Made by a program: the position numbers and the translations under genes
Origin: Candidatus Epilinea brevis
GTDB lineage: Bacteria > Chloroflexota > Anaerolineae > Epilineales > Epilineaceae
Length of the DNA: 64,000 bases
Assembly (NCBI GenBank): GCA_016710785.1
Contig: JADJUE010000005.1
Location: forward strand, 124,001 to 188,000
Direction: 5' to 3'
The notes under the pieces: model-generated
Seen by the model: only the letters and a program-made list of their open reading frames with translations
What the model was told of the DNA's origin: nothing
Database searches by the model: none
Shown here: one piece after another, positions 1-8,507 of the stretch
Layout of the letters: the number at the start of each line of letters is the position of its first letter
How positions within the stretch are numbered: the stretch's first letter is position 1

Positions 1-2145
1 ATTGATAAGGTCGGTGGCCGTGCCCGGCCACTCAATCGTCCCCAGGGCGGGGACGACCACAGTCGCATCACCGGTGGGAGCGGGCCGATCGATGGTGACC
101 GTGATGTTGCCACCGAAGGCACCGGTGTAGGCAATGTTCACGTTGTCGAGGTAGATGAACTCTCCGCCTTCGAGCGCATTCGTGATCACGAATCGCACAG
201 ATGTGCTCGCGGCGATGTAGCTGGCGATGTTGATTGACCGCGTCCCCGTTCCGTCATCGCCGTCGACGGTGTCGACCGTAACCCAGGTGTTGGGGTTCTG
301 GTCGTTCATCTGGACCGAGACGACATCCGCGTTGTTGCTGGCGGCATCTTCGAAGGCGTACGACAGCGTGGCGCCGGTGGCACCGGTCAGGTTGGCCGTC
401 CGGTTGATGAACGCATCCGCGTCCTCGCCAATCCGCAGCCGGTTGCCAGTGACCCGGACATCGCCGCCTACGGGGCCGGAACCGCCGTCGAATCCATCCA
501 CCCAGTCGGTCGACCAGTTCTTGCTGCCGTTGTTGTTGCCGTAGGACACGGCGCTGAACTCGTCACGGACATTTTCGTTCGTGGTTGCAGGCGGCGCGGG
601 ATTGTAGATCCACACCTCGGTGCAACCGCTATTGCCGTTCCCAGTATCAGGTGTCGTGCCAACGGGGCTATAATAGCTATTGGTCCATTGGGCGCGCGGG
701 AGCAGAGCATCCCAACGAAACTCGAAGGTATCGCCGACATCGGCCGCCATGGAATGCACCTGCACCGGGCTTCCAGCAACAACTGTGAGCGTTCCGCCCT
801 CCAGAATGCCGTCGATGCTCTTTCGGCCGCCCTGGGTCATGACGAAGTCGTTCAGGTCGTTGGTATCCACCAAGTCGCCGTCGCCGTTCGCATCCACATC
901 GATGGTCGCACCGCCCACCTGGGCCATGACAAACCAGCGCACATCCTCGAAGGCGCTTGTGTTGGTAGCCGGCGTATCCTCGCCCACCGGGGCCACGAAC
1001 AAGGTGCCGTAAGCGGATGTGTCCAGCACCTCAGAGGCCCCGGCCATCACCGATCCGGGTGTGATCGGGAACACCGCGCGTGTCATGGCCACCGGCGAGG
1101 TCACGCCGACCTTGTCGCGGCCGTCGAAGTAGATCAGCGAAGAACTGCGGGCGAAGCCCCAGGTGACCTCGACGTCGTCGATGGTGTAGCGCTTAGTAGC
1201 TTCGAGTAGATCTACGCTCTCGAAGCGAATGCGCGTGTTGGCACCACTGATCCCAGATAGATCCAAAACCTGAGCGGTCTGCGTTGTCGCACCGTTGAAG
1301 GTTGCGAGCGTGGTGTATGTGGTCCCGTCGGTCGAGTATTGCACGCGAATCTCGTCAGTGTTGTCCGTTAGGAGATTCGCGCCGCCAATCGTAAACCGGA
1401 GCGTTGCATTGTATTCGCCAGAGAGGTCAACACCGCGCGTCAGAGAATCGTTAGCCTCTGTCTCCGAAAAGCGCAACTGGTTGCTGGTGATCAGGATGTC
1501 GCCCGTGGCGGGGTCCTCTGTGCCGTCACCGATCTCGGTCCAACTGTTCAGCCAGTTGCTCGTACCGTTGTTGTTGTTGTAGGCCACAGCGCTGAACTGG
1601 TCGTAGACCTGATACTTGGCACCAATCTTCACATCATTGTCCAGCACAATGACCTGGCCAGCCGTCAGCTGGTCATGCGCCGCAAGCGTGCAAGGATTGA
1701 TGGCGTTGTTGATGCTCGGTGGGCAGCCATTCGTCAAAACGCCATCGCCCCAGATCTGGGTGCCGTCCGGGTTGCCACCCGAGCTGTAGATGTTGGCGCC
1801 CGGGTTGGCCAAGTCGGTGTCGTAGCCGCCGTCCTCCCATTGGTCGTAGTACACCAGCGTTCCGGTCTCCGCAATAGAGATCGAAGTGATGCTACGGAGC
1901 GGGCTCGAGGCATCGGCTTGCCCTCCCCCCTGCTCGTCATCCGCGTCGAACAGCGTCAACAGGTCGTCGTCCGGCAGAGCCACGTAGAACAGCTGCACCG
2001 TCGGCGGGTTGGCCGCGGCGACGCTGAAGGGGTTCCCCACCAGCATGGCCAGGGCCACCAGCAACGTGGAGATGAGCCGAGCACGTCGCCCACCAGGCAG
2101 CAGACGCATGAGCCAAACGGAGGGCATTGCGGACGGACGATTCAT
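1..2145 (-). CDS. Large secreted surface protein, N-terminal 715 residues only (runs off the left edge)
   Basis: The reading frame is open from an ATG at 2145 to the window edge, so the C-terminus is missing. The start follows an AGAGGTG ribosome-binding site. Residues 1-45 form a long export signal: a basic stretch, then a hydrophobic core ending near SVAAANP. Two related blocks (about residues 178-340 and 528-690) begin with YDQFSAVAYNNNNGTSNW and DEFSAVSYGNNNGSKNW. Each carries a G-D-(I/V)-x-(I/V)-T-x-N-x-L-R strand and looks like a repeated beta-sandwich. The block between them has a VTSPVAMTRAVFP segment. The protein is rich in N, T, D and G and almost free of Cys, typical of extracellular display proteins. 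No catalytic motif is visible, so adhesion or cell-surface structure is a guess. It is transcribed divergently from the copC-like gene. Confidence 0.75.
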   Translation of the reverse strand, partial: MNRPSAMPSVWLMRLLPGGRRARLISTLLVALAMLVGNPFSVAAANPPTVQLFYVALPDDDLLTLFDADDEQGGGQADASSPLRSITSISIAETGTLVYYDQWEDGGYDTDLANPGANIYSSGGNPDGTQIWGDGVLTNGCPPSINNAINPCTLAAHDQLTAGQVIVLDNDVKIGAKYQVYDQFSAVAYNNNNGTSNWLNSWTEIGDGTEDPATGDILITSNQLRFSETEANDSLTRGVDLSGEYNATLRFTIGGANLLTDNTDEIRVQYSTDGTTYTTLATFNGATTQTAQVLDLSGISGANTRIRFESVDLLEATKRYTIDDVEVTWGFARSSSLIYFDGRDKVGVTSPVAMTRAVFPITPGSVMAGASEVLDTSAYGTLFVAPVGEDTPATNTSAFEDVRWFVMAQVGGATIDVDANGDGDLVDTNDLNDFVMTQGGRKSIDGILEGGTLTVVAGSPVQVHSMAADVGDTFEFRWDALLPRAQWTNSYYSPVGTTPDTGNGNSGCTEVWIYNPAPPATTNENVRDEFSAVSYGNNNGSKNWSTDWVDGFDGGSGPVGGDVRVTGNRLRIGEDADAFINRTANLTGATGATLSYAFEDAASNNADVVSVQMNDQNPNTWVTVDTVDGDDGTGTRSINIASYIAASTSVRFVITNALEGGEFIYLDNVNIAYTGAFGGNITVTIDRPAPTGDATVVVPALGTIEWPGTATDLIN

Positions 2146-2589
2146 GGCTTCACCTCTAAATGAGCGTAGTGGCCCGCGGCAATGCGCGGCATATCGCGGA
2201 CTTGCACTGGATGTATGATCCCCTGTATGACCCCGACGGCGTAGCGATGGTCACCGCGGCAGCCCAACGCGGAACGGCAGCCCATCGCAGACAATGACAT
2301 CTTCTGCCGGAGCAAACGAACCCTAAGACGGGGAGGCAGCGGGGGGTAATCCAAACACGCGACGACGCGCCCGCGTCTGACTCCCCCCCGGGATCTGGAC
2401 GCAGTGATCGGCGGACCGCCGACCCTATGGCGGGCGGAGTATACAACGGCGAGCACGTGGGAAGCAAGCCTTTCGAGCCGGATTGACAGGACTTGGGGAT
2501 GCCGGGCGGTTGACCTGGGGCCGGCACAACGCCTATTCTACCGGGCCGCAGATCTCGACTCGCAGCACCGCCAGAGGGAGCCGACCGCC
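2146..2589. other. Divergent intergenic region between the surface protein and copC-like genes
   Basis: There is no convincing gene in these 444 bases. The rightward gene has a plausible promoter and ribosome-binding site here. I found no clear -35/-10 pair for the leftward gene. A run of seven C occurs near 2385-2393. Upstream in-frame ATG/GTG codons for the rightward gene exist from 2404, but the peptide they would add looks non-coding and precedes the signal peptide. Confidence 0.5.
2510..2539 (+). promoter_or_regulatory. Candidate sigma70-type promoter of the copC-like operon
   Basis: A TTGACC box at 2510-2515 and a TATTCT box at 2534-2539 are separated by 18 bases. They lie about 50 bases before the GTG start at 2590, which has its own AGAGGGAG ribosome-binding site. 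Confidence 0.45.
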
Positions 2590-3324
2590 GTGCACCAGCT
2601 TGCAGCCTGGCCCACCTTTCGTAGCATCCGAAGCCATCTGCCGCATCGCGGACCCTCGGTCGGGCGACAACTCAGCGCCAGCGTCCCAACCTTGGCCCTG
2701 GCCACCCTGGTTGCCGCTTTCGGCGTCCTCCTGGGCCACGGCCCGGCCGTGCTGGCCCACAGCGAGCTGTTGGACAGCGTCCCCGCGGCCGGCGCCGAAA
2801 TCGCTGCTGCGCCGTCCACCGTCGCGTTGACCTTCTCCGACCTGCTCGGTGACGGCAGCACTGTCGACGTGTTGGACGCCGGCTTCCAATCCGTAGCCGC
2901 CGGACCGGCCGTCGTCGATGCCGCCCAGCCCCATGCCATGTCTCTGCCGTTGACCGATCTTGCTCCTGGCGATTACACCGTACAGTACCACGCCGTCGAG
3001 GCTGCCGACGGTCATGCCGTCGATGGCTCCTTCGGCTTCCGGGTGTTGCCTGCCGCCGCCGGCCCGCCGCCGGAGCCATCGCTGCCGGGCAGTTCCGCCG
3101 TCGGCAGTCCGGTCGTAGCCACCCAGCAGGAGACGAGCGAGGCGACCGACGCGCCGCCATCCCTCGCTGAATCGGATGCCTCCGGATCACCCGCTTCCGA
3201 AGGCTCGCCACCCAACATCGTATTGGGCCTGGTGGCACTGACCGCGGTCGCGGCACTGGTCATGCTCGTTCGCCGTCGCTCGGCCCGTCGGCCGGCCGAC
3301 GGGCCGAAGAAGGAGAGGTCGTGA
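2590..3324 (+). CDS. CopC-like copper-binding protein with C-terminal membrane anchor
   Basis: This is a 244-residue exported protein. I chose GTG 2590 because AGAGGGAG lies nine bases upstream; an ATG at 2404 would add 62 unlikely residues. A signal peptide ends at PAVLA, giving a mature N-terminus HSELLDSVPAAGAEI, the usual CopC start in which the first His binds Cu(II). A second ligand-type His lies in DGHAVDGSFGFRV near residue 142. The CopC beta-barrel is followed by a P/S/A-rich linker and a C-terminal membrane helix (about 218-236) with an RRRSARR stop-transfer sequence. CopC proteins bind extracytoplasmic copper. The gene overlaps the next gene by GTGA, implying coupled translation. 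No CopD permease domain is attached. Confidence 0.8.
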   Translation: MHQLAAWPTFRSIRSHLPHRGPSVGRQLSASVPTLALATLVAAFGVLLGHGPAVLAHSELLDSVPAAGAEIAAAPSTVALTFSDLLGDGSTVDVLDAGFQSVAAGPAVVDAAQPHAMSLPLTDLAPGDYTVQYHAVEAADGHAVDGSFGFRVLPAAAGPPPEPSLPGSSAVGSPVVATQQETSEATDAPPSLAESDASGSPASEGSPPNIVLGLVALTAVAALVMLVRRRSARRPADGPKKERS

Positions 3325-4322
3325 ACACCGAAAGCAGGCAACCAGGCGTGATCACCGATCGCCGGCGCTGGTCAGCCGCGGCGCGACAGGTTCCGCAGTT
3401 GCTCCGTTCAGGCCTGATCGGCTTCGGCCTTGTTTTGGGCGGTTGCCAGAGCCGAACCGCAGCGACCACCTCGCCGACCCCGCCGCCCACCGCCGCGGTA
3501 GCCATGGCGGTCGATGCAACCACCCAATCCATACCGGCCGGCGCGACCCCCGTACAGATCGCCCTCGCGTCCACCGATCTGGCTCTCGGCCCTGAACGCT
3601 TCGCCTTCGCCATCCTGACCCCCAGCGGCAACCTGATCCAATACGCCGCGGCCAAGGTCACCTTCCTCGAGCTGGACGGCGACCGAGCGATTCCCATCAC
3701 TACCACCGTAGCAACCTACTTTCCAGCCCGCCTTGACAGCGCCGGGCTCTACGTAGCTCGCCACAGCTTCACGAAGGCCGGTCCCTGGGGCGCACAGATC
3801 GAGGCGGCCCTCGTGGACGGCCGCGAGATCCTCCCGCAGCGTGTGCGGTTCACGGTTCAAGAAGCCCCCAAGGCCGTGGGAATCGGGGCCAGTCCGCCGA
3901 AGACCGCCAACCGCACGGTGGCCGACGAACCGAATCTGGCCAGGCTCAGCAGCGACCCGATGCCGGACCCGGACTTCTACCAGCTCACCGTTGAAGACGC
4001 CGCCGCTTCCGGCAAGCCCACCGTCATCGTTTTCGCCACGCCGGGCCATTGCAGCAGCCGCATCTGCGGCCCCGTTCTGGACGAGGTGAAGGTGATCAAG
4101 GCCGCCGTCGGCGGCGCGGTGAACTTCATCCACATCGATGTCTACCGCGAGTTCAGCCCCCTGGTCCTGGACGAGGCCATGGACATCTGGGGCCTCAAGA
4201 CCGAGCCCTGGGTCTACCTTGTCGGGGCCGACGGATTGGTCGCCGAGCGGCTCGAGGGCAGCGTCACGGCGGCCGAACTCGGCCCCCTGGTCAACAAGCT
4301 CTTGAAGGCACCGGCCCCATAG
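3321..4322 (+). CDS. Lipoprotein with C-terminal thioredoxin-like fold
   Basis: This 333-residue protein starts at a GTG overlapping the stop of the copC-like gene. A signal peptide with lipobox LGGC (Cys about residue 42) predicts a lipid anchor. Residues 60-190 form an Ig-like or YtkA-like beta domain. After a linker, residues 220-330 resemble thioredoxin: KPTVIVFATPGHCSSRICGP, then a hydrophobic strand, FIHIDVYREF and a cis-Pro-like TEPWVYL. The redox Cys pair is CSSRIC, spaced CX4C rather than the thioredoxin CXXC or Sco CX3C. The coupling to CopC suggests a copper-delivery or copper-site reduction role. That role is inference; the fold call is moderately strong. Confidence 0.7.
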   Translation: MNTESRQPGVITDRRRWSAAARQVPQLLRSGLIGFGLVLGGCQSRTAATTSPTPPPTAAVAMAVDATTQSIPAGATPVQIALASTDLALGPERFAFAILTPSGNLIQYAAAKVTFLELDGDRAIPITTTVATYFPARLDSAGLYVARHSFTKAGPWGAQIEAALVDGREILPQRVRFTVQEAPKAVGIGASPPKTANRTVADEPNLARLSSDPMPDPDFYQLTVEDAAASGKPTVIVFATPGHCSSRICGPVLDEVKVIKAAVGGAVNFIHIDVYREFSPLVLDEAMDIWGLKTEPWVYLVGADGLVAERLEGSVTAAELGPLVNKLLKAPAP

Positions 4323-4388
4323 CGCCGCCGACAAACCGGTTCAGCCGCAACGGCCAACCCCATGCTGCGGCCGGACCGGACACCCCTC

Positions 4389-5348
4389 TCAGTTGACCTG
4401 AAACTCAGTCGTCATGCCCATGGCCGCGTGTGCCACCCGGGCGGCCGGGTCGATCACGAAGCAGATCAGAGCATAGCGCCCAGGCTGCAGATCGGCGATG
4501 AAGGATTGCGCCTGCCCGGGGATGATGGCCCCCATGCCGCCCACCCGCTGTCCCGGCATGGGCGTGTCGCCGGCAGCGGCAACGGCGGCGTAGTAGTCGG
4601 CGGCGGTCGCACCCGCGTCCAAGCGGATGAGGGCGGCCTCGTGGGGCTGGGTACCCTTGTTGACGAAGGACACCACCCGCGGGCCGGCCGGCAGGCCCTC
4701 CGCCAGGCCCATATCGCCGAAGTTGAACTCCTGGCCCGAAACCTCGAGGTCCGCGGGCGGCGCGGCCACAGCCGTGACGCCGCTGTCGGTCACCGTCAGC
4801 TCCATGGCCATGCCCTCCGTGTAATGCGGCTTGCCCAGAGAGTTGGCGATGGTGCAGATCACCACGTACCTGCCCGGCTTCAGGTCCACGAAGGCGCTGG
4901 CGCTCCGGCCGGGAACCACCGCGTTGGGCCCCCCGGCGTAGCTGATCCAGGACGGATCCAGTTCGTCGGGTGACTGCAGGGCATCGGTGACGTCATCGTA
5001 GGTCCGACCGTCCTCGAGCTCCACCAGCTGGATCTGGTGGATCTCTTGCTTGCCCATGTTCGTGAGCGTGATCTTGGTGAGCCCGGCCGGGACCATGCCC
5101 GGACCGTGGATGCATTCGTCGGCATCGAAGGCCACCTCCGGCGGCGCCGCCAGGGCCACGGCGTCCGTGCTCACCCGGGCCTGCCCCCCTGCTACTGGAC
5201 CTTCGGTCAGCAAGGGTCCGCCAACGTTGTCCCTGGCCGCACGCGACTGCAGAACCGCGAGCGAGGCGCCGAGTGCCACCGCCGACAGCAAGACCATCAC
5301 GAAGGGCCGGCGGCGGCGCGGCGTATCAGAAATCGGCTCGAGCATCAT
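4389..5348 (-). CDS. Exported protein with two tandem cupredoxin-like domains
   Basis: This 319-residue protein has an N-terminal membrane or signal segment (about residues 16-34). Domain 1 (about 65-190) and domain 2 (about 195-319) each show the cupredoxin ligand order. Domain 1 has His in EIHQIQL, then Cys-His-Met in YVVICTIANSLGKPHYTEGM. Domain 2 has His in QPHEAALIRL, then YALICFVIDPAARVAHAAMGM. Each domain therefore appears able to bind one type-1 copper. The spacing from Cys to His (10-11 residues) is longer than in classical plastocyanin. It converges with the thioredoxin-like lipoprotein gene, and lies 39 bases after the M28 peptidase gene on the same strand, so it may be the distal gene of that unit. 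GAGGAG precedes the paired ATG start. An electron-transfer or copper-storage role is inference. Confidence 0.7.
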   Translation of the reverse strand: MMLEPISDTPRRRRPFVMVLLSAVALGASLAVLQSRAARDNVGGPLLTEGPVAGGQARVSTDAVALAAPPEVAFDADECIHGPGMVPAGLTKITLTNMGKQEIHQIQLVELEDGRTYDDVTDALQSPDELDPSWISYAGGPNAVVPGRSASAFVDLKPGRYVVICTIANSLGKPHYTEGMAMELTVTDSGVTAVAAPPADLEVSGQEFNFGDMGLAEGLPAGPRVVSFVNKGTQPHEAALIRLDAGATAADYYAAVAAAGDTPMPGQRVGGMGAIIPGQAQSFIADLQPGRYALICFVIDPAARVAHAAMGMTTEFQVN

Positions 5349-5387
5349 GGCTGATTGACTCCTCGTAAGGGGGCCGCGATGGCCGGA

Positions 5388-8300
5388 TCAGGGAAGCCGG
5401 ACGGTTATCTGGTCCAACAAGACTTCGGTCGTCTCGTTGCTGTAGCTCTTGCCGCTGTTGAACCCGCCCAGGACCAGGCTGTGGGTACCGGCGGGAAGCG
5501 GGCCGATGGTTGCCGCGAAGGGGCGCCAACCGGTGCCTTCGGCGATGCCGCCGTTGCCGTTGCCGTAGACGCGATGCACGACGTCCGCACCGGCCAGACC
5601 CACCAAGGTGCCGTCGATGCTGGCCAGCACATCACTGAATTCGTCCGGCTCGTAATCCGGCGACTGCGTCAGCCGGTACCAGAAGCTGAGCAGCACCGAC
5701 CCCGGCTCGGCCAGGATGAAGTCCTTCTGCCAGCCACCGGACATGCCGGTGACGACGTTGCCGTCGAGGCCGCCCAGCTGGACCTGGATACCGCCGCCTT
5801 CGTGGCCGTCGCCCGGCGCGTGCACACCGCTGGCGTAGGCAGGTTCGCCGCTGCCGCGGAACGGGTCGTCGGCATAGACGAAACCATCGGTGCCGCCGTC
5901 GAAATCCGCTTGCAGCACGGTGGCACCGAGGGTCGTGGTGACCACGGACACGTCATCGATCGCCGCCTCGATCAGGCTGGGCCGGCCCAAATCCGCGGCG
6001 TCGATCCGCAGGGTCACGGTCTGGCCCGCGAAGGCCCCCAGTTCCACCGTCGCCGTCTGCCAGGCGGCATCGTCGTTCTCCGGCGCCCCGCGTTCTTCCA
6101 GCACCGTCACGTCGTCATCGCCGACCACGCGCACGCGAAGGTAGTCATCGGCCGACGTGTTGCGCCCATGGGCCAGGTAGTAGGCGAAGGACAGTTCGAT
6201 AGCCTCGCCGGAGGGTAGCACCAGGGCCGGTGAGAGCAGCGACGTGATACCACCATCGACATCGTGGCCATCAGCGGTGAACCCCGACCGCGCACCGGTG
6301 ATCAGCCCCAACACCTCACTGGCCGCCAGGCCCAGCTGCTTGGGTCCGTCCGAGTCGGTGGGACCAGGGTCGCCGCGTTCCCAACGGCCGGCATTGGCGC
6401 TGTCCGTGCCGAAGAAGTCCGACACCCAGCCGCGGTCCGTATCGAAGTTGTCGGTGAACGGCAGGAAATGCCGCGCGCCGGCCACGGATATGCTGACTGT
6501 TGCCGGCGCTGAACTGAGGACGCCATCGTGCGATGTGAACGCAAAGGCATCCAAGCCGAAGTAGCCGGCCGAAGGCGTGTAGACCAGGTTGGGAGCCGTG
6601 CCGCTCAGCGTGCCGTGCTGCGGTCCGCCGACGACGGCGAAGGTCAGCGATTCCCCGTCCGGATCGGCACCCGTCAGGACGATCGGCACCGCAACGCCCT
6701 TGGCCGTCAGCACCGACTGCGCGTCGGCTGTAGGACGGCCCACCAAGGTCACACCGGCCAGTTCGGCCACCATGCCGGTGGTCACCCGGGCGATGTTGTA
6801 GCCCAGGTTGAAATCGGCCGCCGAATAGGTGGCGTAGAGATCGGTCGCCGTGTGGTAGTTGGGGTTGATCCACTCGGCGTTGCTGCCGGAGGTGAGGCTG
6901 CGCCGGTTTTCACGCACCGAGATCGACGGAGCCCAGGGATGGAAAGGTGTATCGTCCGAATTGGTGCTGAAACTGTAGGCCGTAGACGGGAACTGGGCGG
7001 AATGAACACCGCTGCGGTTATGCCAGGTGAGGGCCAGGGCGCGCGACTGGGCTTCCATGGTCGTTCCGGCGCGCCATTCAACATCCATGTCGGCGTAGGT
7101 GCTCTGGGTACCGCCCGGCGTGCCGGCACCGTGATCGTAGAGCACCATGTCGTGTTGGATCATACCCAGCCACGTCGGCTCCGGATAGAGACCTGAACCG
7201 GATGGGTTCTCGACGCCCTGAAGGTTCATGCGATCCGTCACGTAGGCGTTGGAGCCGTTGAGGCCTTGCTCTTCGCGGTCCCAGAAGATGAAACGGACGG
7301 AGACATTCGTCCTGACGTCGGGCAGGGCGAGGATTCGGGCGAGCTCCAGGGCCACGGAAGATCCGGAGGCGTCGTCGTCCGCGCCGCCGCCGGCGCCGCG
7401 GCCATCCAGGTGGCCGGAGACGATATACATCTGGTCAGGATGCACGGTGCCGATCTTGGTGGCATACAGGTTGGACACCGTCAGGCCGCCATAGCTGCCG
7501 GTGTGAATCTGCGGGGTATAGCCCCAGCCGGTGAGCTGATCCGAGACCCAGTCCTGAGCGTCGAAGAAGCTGTTGGCCGGCGACCCGGGGCAACTGGTCC
7601 TCCGGCAGCGGTCACCGTAGCCGGCCAGCGATTGGATAACGCTCTTGTAGCTGTTGATGTCGACCAGATCGGCGAGGGTCTCGGCGGCGGTCGCCGCCGG
7701 CGCCGCCTGCCCATCCTTCAACGTCACATCGTCGATGACCACCGTGGTGGTCTCGTCCGCCGCGTTCTTGGCGTTGTTGTAACCGCCCAGGCGCAGGGTA
7801 TGGGAGCCGGCCGCCAGGCTGGCGATGTAGACCTCGTGCTCCTGCCAATCCGTGGTGGGCAGGTAGCTGCTGCTGTTGCCCTGGCCGCTGCTGCCGTCGC
7901 CGCCCACATGGTCGATGTAGGTCTTGTCCCCACGGCCCTGAAGGTTCCCATCGATGGTGGCCAGCACCCGGCTGTACTCGTCGAACTCGTAGGTGGCGCT
8001 CTGCTGCAGCTTGTAGCGGAAGTGCAGCCGCAGCCCCGTGGCGGCGACAGCCAGATTGAAGCTGCTGTTCCATGCGCCGGACATTCCGGTGATGGTGTTG
8101 CCGTTGACACCGCCGAGCGTCACCTCCAAACCGCCGCTCCCGCCAAAGCCGCCGGTGGCCTGTCGGACGCCGCTGGCGTAGCTGGGCTGGTTGGTGCCCA
8201 GGAAGGCGTCGTCGACGTAGGTGAAGCCGTCGGTGCCCGTGTCGAAGTGGGCTTCCAGCAAGGTTGCTGCCGTGGCCGGGGTCGGTCCACCTGGCAGCAG

Positions 8301-8414
8301 CACGATGCCAACGAGCAGGCCAAACACAGCGAACCAACGCCAGCCGCGGACGGATTGCGGGGCATCGAGGTCAGGATCAACCAACCTGCGACTCAAGCCG
8401 TCATACTTCGCCAT
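5388..8414 (-). CDS. Secreted M28-family zinc metallopeptidase with repeated beta-sandwich domains (copy A)
   Basis: This is a 1008-residue exported protein. ATG 8414 is chosen because it follows AGGGAGC; a longer frame from 8504 would read through a terminator hairpin. Order of domains: membrane/signal segment (about 26-45); a beta-sandwich starting DGFTYVDDAFLGTNQPSYAS (50-230); an M28 peptidase (about 260-560); a cadherin/Ig-like domain with QHGTLSG (565-650); a MAM-like jellyroll (660-830); and a second DGF-type sandwich at the C-terminus. The peptidase has the expected ligands and catalytic residues: SGHLDGRG, GADDDASG, the Glu pair in REEQGLNGS, QHDMVLYDH and YHTATDLY. M28 enzymes are usually aminopeptidases. 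The next gene upstream is a paralogue, so this looks like a tandem duplication. Confidence 0.85.
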   Translation of the reverse strand: MAKYDGLSRRLVDPDLDAPQSVRGWRWFAVFGLLVGIVLLPGGPTPATAATLLEAHFDTGTDGFTYVDDAFLGTNQPSYASGVRQATGGFGGSGGLEVTLGGVNGNTITGMSGAWNSSFNLAVAATGLRLHFRYKLQQSATYEFDEYSRVLATIDGNLQGRGDKTYIDHVGGDGSSGQGNSSSYLPTTDWQEHEVYIASLAAGSHTLRLGGYNNAKNAADETTTVVIDDVTLKDGQAAPAATAAETLADLVDINSYKSVIQSLAGYGDRCRRTSCPGSPANSFFDAQDWVSDQLTGWGYTPQIHTGSYGGLTVSNLYATKIGTVHPDQMYIVSGHLDGRGAGGGADDDASGSSVALELARILALPDVRTNVSVRFIFWDREEQGLNGSNAYVTDRMNLQGVENPSGSGLYPEPTWLGMIQHDMVLYDHGAGTPGGTQSTYADMDVEWRAGTTMEAQSRALALTWHNRSGVHSAQFPSTAYSFSTNSDDTPFHPWAPSISVRENRRSLTSGSNAEWINPNYHTATDLYATYSAADFNLGYNIARVTTGMVAELAGVTLVGRPTADAQSVLTAKGVAVPIVLTGADPDGESLTFAVVGGPQHGTLSGTAPNLVYTPSAGYFGLDAFAFTSHDGVLSSAPATVSISVAGARHFLPFTDNFDTDRGWVSDFFGTDSANAGRWERGDPGPTDSDGPKQLGLAASEVLGLITGARSGFTADGHDVDGGITSLLSPALVLPSGEAIELSFAYYLAHGRNTSADDYLRVRVVGDDDVTVLEERGAPENDDAAWQTATVELGAFAGQTVTLRIDAADLGRPSLIEAAIDDVSVVTTTLGATVLQADFDGGTDGFVYADDPFRGSGEPAYASGVHAPGDGHEGGGIQVQLGGLDGNVVTGMSGGWQKDFILAEPGSVLLSFWYRLTQSPDYEPDEFSDVLASIDGTLVGLAGADVVHRVYGNGNGGIAEGTGWRPFAATIGPLPAGTHSLVLGGFNSGKSYSNETTEVLLDQITVRLP

Positions 8415-8448
8415 CGGGCAGCTCCCTACAGTCCGAATCGTCAAGCAA

Positions 8449-8498
8449 CCGCGGACGGGTGCGGGAAGGCGGTGCCGCCTTCCCACGCCCGTCCGCGG
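8449..8498 (-). terminator. Long GC-rich hairpin after peptidase copy B
   Basis: Two 24-base arms (8449-8472 and 8475-8498) pair except at two positions near the middle, with a minimal loop. The hairpin begins ten bases beyond the stop codon of copy B and precedes the start of copy A. It has no T-run, so termination efficiency is uncertain; it may also act as an mRNA stability barrier between the two peptidase genes. Confidence 0.6.
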
Positions 8499-8507
8499 AG
8501 ACATCTC

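Noticed and set aside
660..680. TATAAT-like sequence near 668-674
   Set aside because: It lies inside the coding sequence of the surface protein and has no partnering -35 box or downstream start.
8415..8504. Upstream extension of M28 copy A to an ATG-type start at 8504
   Set aside because: The added 30 residues would be encoded by the terminator hairpin; ATG 8414 has a ribosome-binding site.
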